Shown: positions 4,342 to 5,067 of the stretch, piece by piece | How the letters are laid out: every line of letters starts with the position of its first letter | How positions within the stretch are numbered: the stretch's first letter is position 1 | Assembly (NCBI GenBank): GCA_964575225.1 | Contig: CAZNQW010000271.1 | Location: 1 to 5,067, forward strand | DNA: 5,067 nucleotides | DNA from: CAZNQW01 sp964575225 | GTDB lineage: Bacteria; Chloroflexota; Anaerolineae; JAAYZQ01 | Direction of reading: 5' to 3' | Made by a program: the position numbers and the translations under genes | The notes under the pieces: generated by a model | Told to the model about the DNA's origin: nothing | Seen by the model: only the letters and a program-made list of their open reading frames with translations | The model's database searches: none

Positions 4342-5022
4342 TCTGTCGCCCCTGTCAGGCCGTCGTCCATCTGGGCGTCGATTTTTTCCTGCAGGGCTTC
4401 TATCATGCGAGGATGGTCGTTCCACGCGCCCAGGTTGGTGCAACGGACCTCTTGGGGGATGGGCGCTTTTTCGATCAACCGGGGGACATCGCACTGGCTG
4501 TGCAGGGCCTCGGCGCTGATGGCTGCGGAGAAATAAAAGATCTGCTCCACGCCGTTGCGCACAAAGGTCTCGATGGCGGCCGCGGGCTTGGGTTCCTTGA
4601 ACTCCATCCAGGCCATGCTCAGGTTCTCGGCCGGGTACCCCGCCTCCTCCAACAGGGCCAGCACCTGGCGGCGAAATTCAATCTCGTGGGCGGTTTCGGT
4701 GGGCCAGGCCTCGTCCCATTCGTCGGGCTGCCCGTGACCCACCAACAGCACGCCCACCTGAGTGGGGTCGGCGCCGTCCAGATGTTCCTCCACCTTTTCC
4801 ACAAACATTCTCTTCAGTGGGGCCGAGTCCCACAGCGGGCCCGTAAAGTGGACGGGGACGCCCAGCTCCTCCAGCGGCAGGGCCTCGATCAGTTCCTTTC
4901 CTTCGGCCGTGTGGTTCGATACCGATAGAAACACTTCGGCCACCACGATACGGCCGGCGCCCTCGTTCAGGGCGGTGATGACCGCTGCATCGGGCCGGGG
5001 TTCGTCATCCAGAAAACACAGA
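4338..5022 (-). CDS. CbiX/ferrochelatase-like two-lobed protein, N-terminus missing
   Basis: The genomic part encodes 227 residues up to a TAG stop at 4340-4338; the beginning is lost where adapter sequence starts at 5023. Two tandem halves each resemble a CbiX (sirohydrochlorin chelatase) lobe, a family that inserts Co, Ni or Fe into tetrapyrroles. In the first half, FLDDEPRPDAAV...GRIVVAEVFLSVSNHTAEGKE (about 3-43) carries H37. The second half has VGVLLVGHGQPDEWD (89-103, H96), then WMEFKEPKPAAAIETFVRNGVEQIFYFSAAIS (138-169) and EALHSQCDVP (171-180, H174). These match the GHGS, 'P..i..l...G...I.v.p.fl' and 'H...DIP' positions of the family. A late LGAWNDHPRMIEAL (197-210) resembles the CbiX/ferrochelatase C-terminal helix. 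Only H96, H37 and H174 are proposed as metal ligands, by analogy. The protein could be a sirohydrochlorin chelatase, a ferrochelatase-like enzyme, or a divergent homologue without known substrate. The missing lobe-1 start would normally carry its own HGS motif. Any apparent ATG at 5063 is adapter. Confidence 0.75.
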
Positions 5023-5067
5023 AGATCGGAAGAGCACACGTCTGAACTCCAGTCACCGCTCATTATC
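5023..5067. other. Illumina TruSeq adapter and index left at the contig end
   Basis: AGATCGGAAGAGCACACG begins at 5023 and the full 34-base TruSeq read-1 adapter runs to 5056. Positions 5057-5064 read CGCTCATT, which I recognise as the TruSeq HT index D703. The last three bases ATC match the start of the flow-cell arm that follows the index. None of this is genomic. Translated on the minus strand it gives the well-known contaminant peptide DWSSDVCSSDL, seen at the start of the apparent 241-aa frame. Confidence 0.97.

Noticed and set aside
3472..4536. 354-residue open frame across the permease and into the chelatase-like gene
   Set aside because: It is in another frame of the permease and antisense to the chelatase-like gene, has no ribosome site, and its composition is typical of a GC-rich shadow.
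4338..5063. Complete 241-aa chelatase-like protein starting at 5063
   Set aside because: The first residues and the ATG are encoded by adapter and index sequence; the genuine N-terminus is missing.
1..5067. A new defence, retron, toxin-antitoxin or phage-related system
   Set aside because: All four supported genes are accounted for by two probable operons and a partial chelatase-like gene. No reverse transcriptase, nuclease, integrase or toxin motif is visible on either strand.

Overview
The window looks like the end of a metagenomic or draft-genome contig from a GC-rich bacterium. The last 45 bases are not genomic: they are an Illumina TruSeq read-through adapter with an 8-base index. The intergenic palindromes built on GTAGGGGC or GGGCGACGC, together with the gene content, resemble what I know from Chloroflexota (Anaerolineae or Caldilineae-like genomes). 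That assignment is an inference from memory, not a search result.

Layout. Positions 1-391 hold no credible gene and are packed with short GC-rich hairpin repeats. From 2127 down to 392 (minus strand) lies a probable two-gene operon. It has a consensus sigma70-type promoter (TTGACA, 16 bp, TATAAT), then a GTG-started 167-aa protein of unknown function, then a 361-aa CPBP (CAAX-protease-like) multi-pass membrane protein. Positions 2128-2537 are a second repeat-rich spacer. From 2538 to 4252 (plus strand) lies a second operon. It has a good promoter (TAGACA, 17 bp, TATAAT), a short leader with two hairpins, then the ATPase and the permease of a Mn/Zn/Fe-type ABC importer, overlapping by 8 bp. 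Its substrate-binding protein is not in the window. A convergent partial gene (5022-4338, minus) encodes most of a two-lobed CbiX/ferrochelatase-like protein. Its N-terminus is lost at the contig end, and the apparent start codon lies in adapter sequence.

How the genes fit together. The ATPase and permease would form the inner-membrane core of one divalent-metal importer. The chelatase-like protein may insert a metal into a tetrapyrrole, so metal handling could be a shared theme, but the convergent arrangement argues against co-transcription. The CPBP protein and its partner form a separate unit.

I see no phage, CRISPR, toxin-antitoxin or other defence system. The most interesting non-coding signal is a compound hairpin element present in two diverged copies (131-174 and 2396-2440). 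Both have the same architecture (8-bp outer stem, 6-bp inner stem, 4-nt loop, 5-nt 3' bulge), and three base pairs differ by compensatory changes. Repeat ends also appear to supply the TAG stop codons of two genes.
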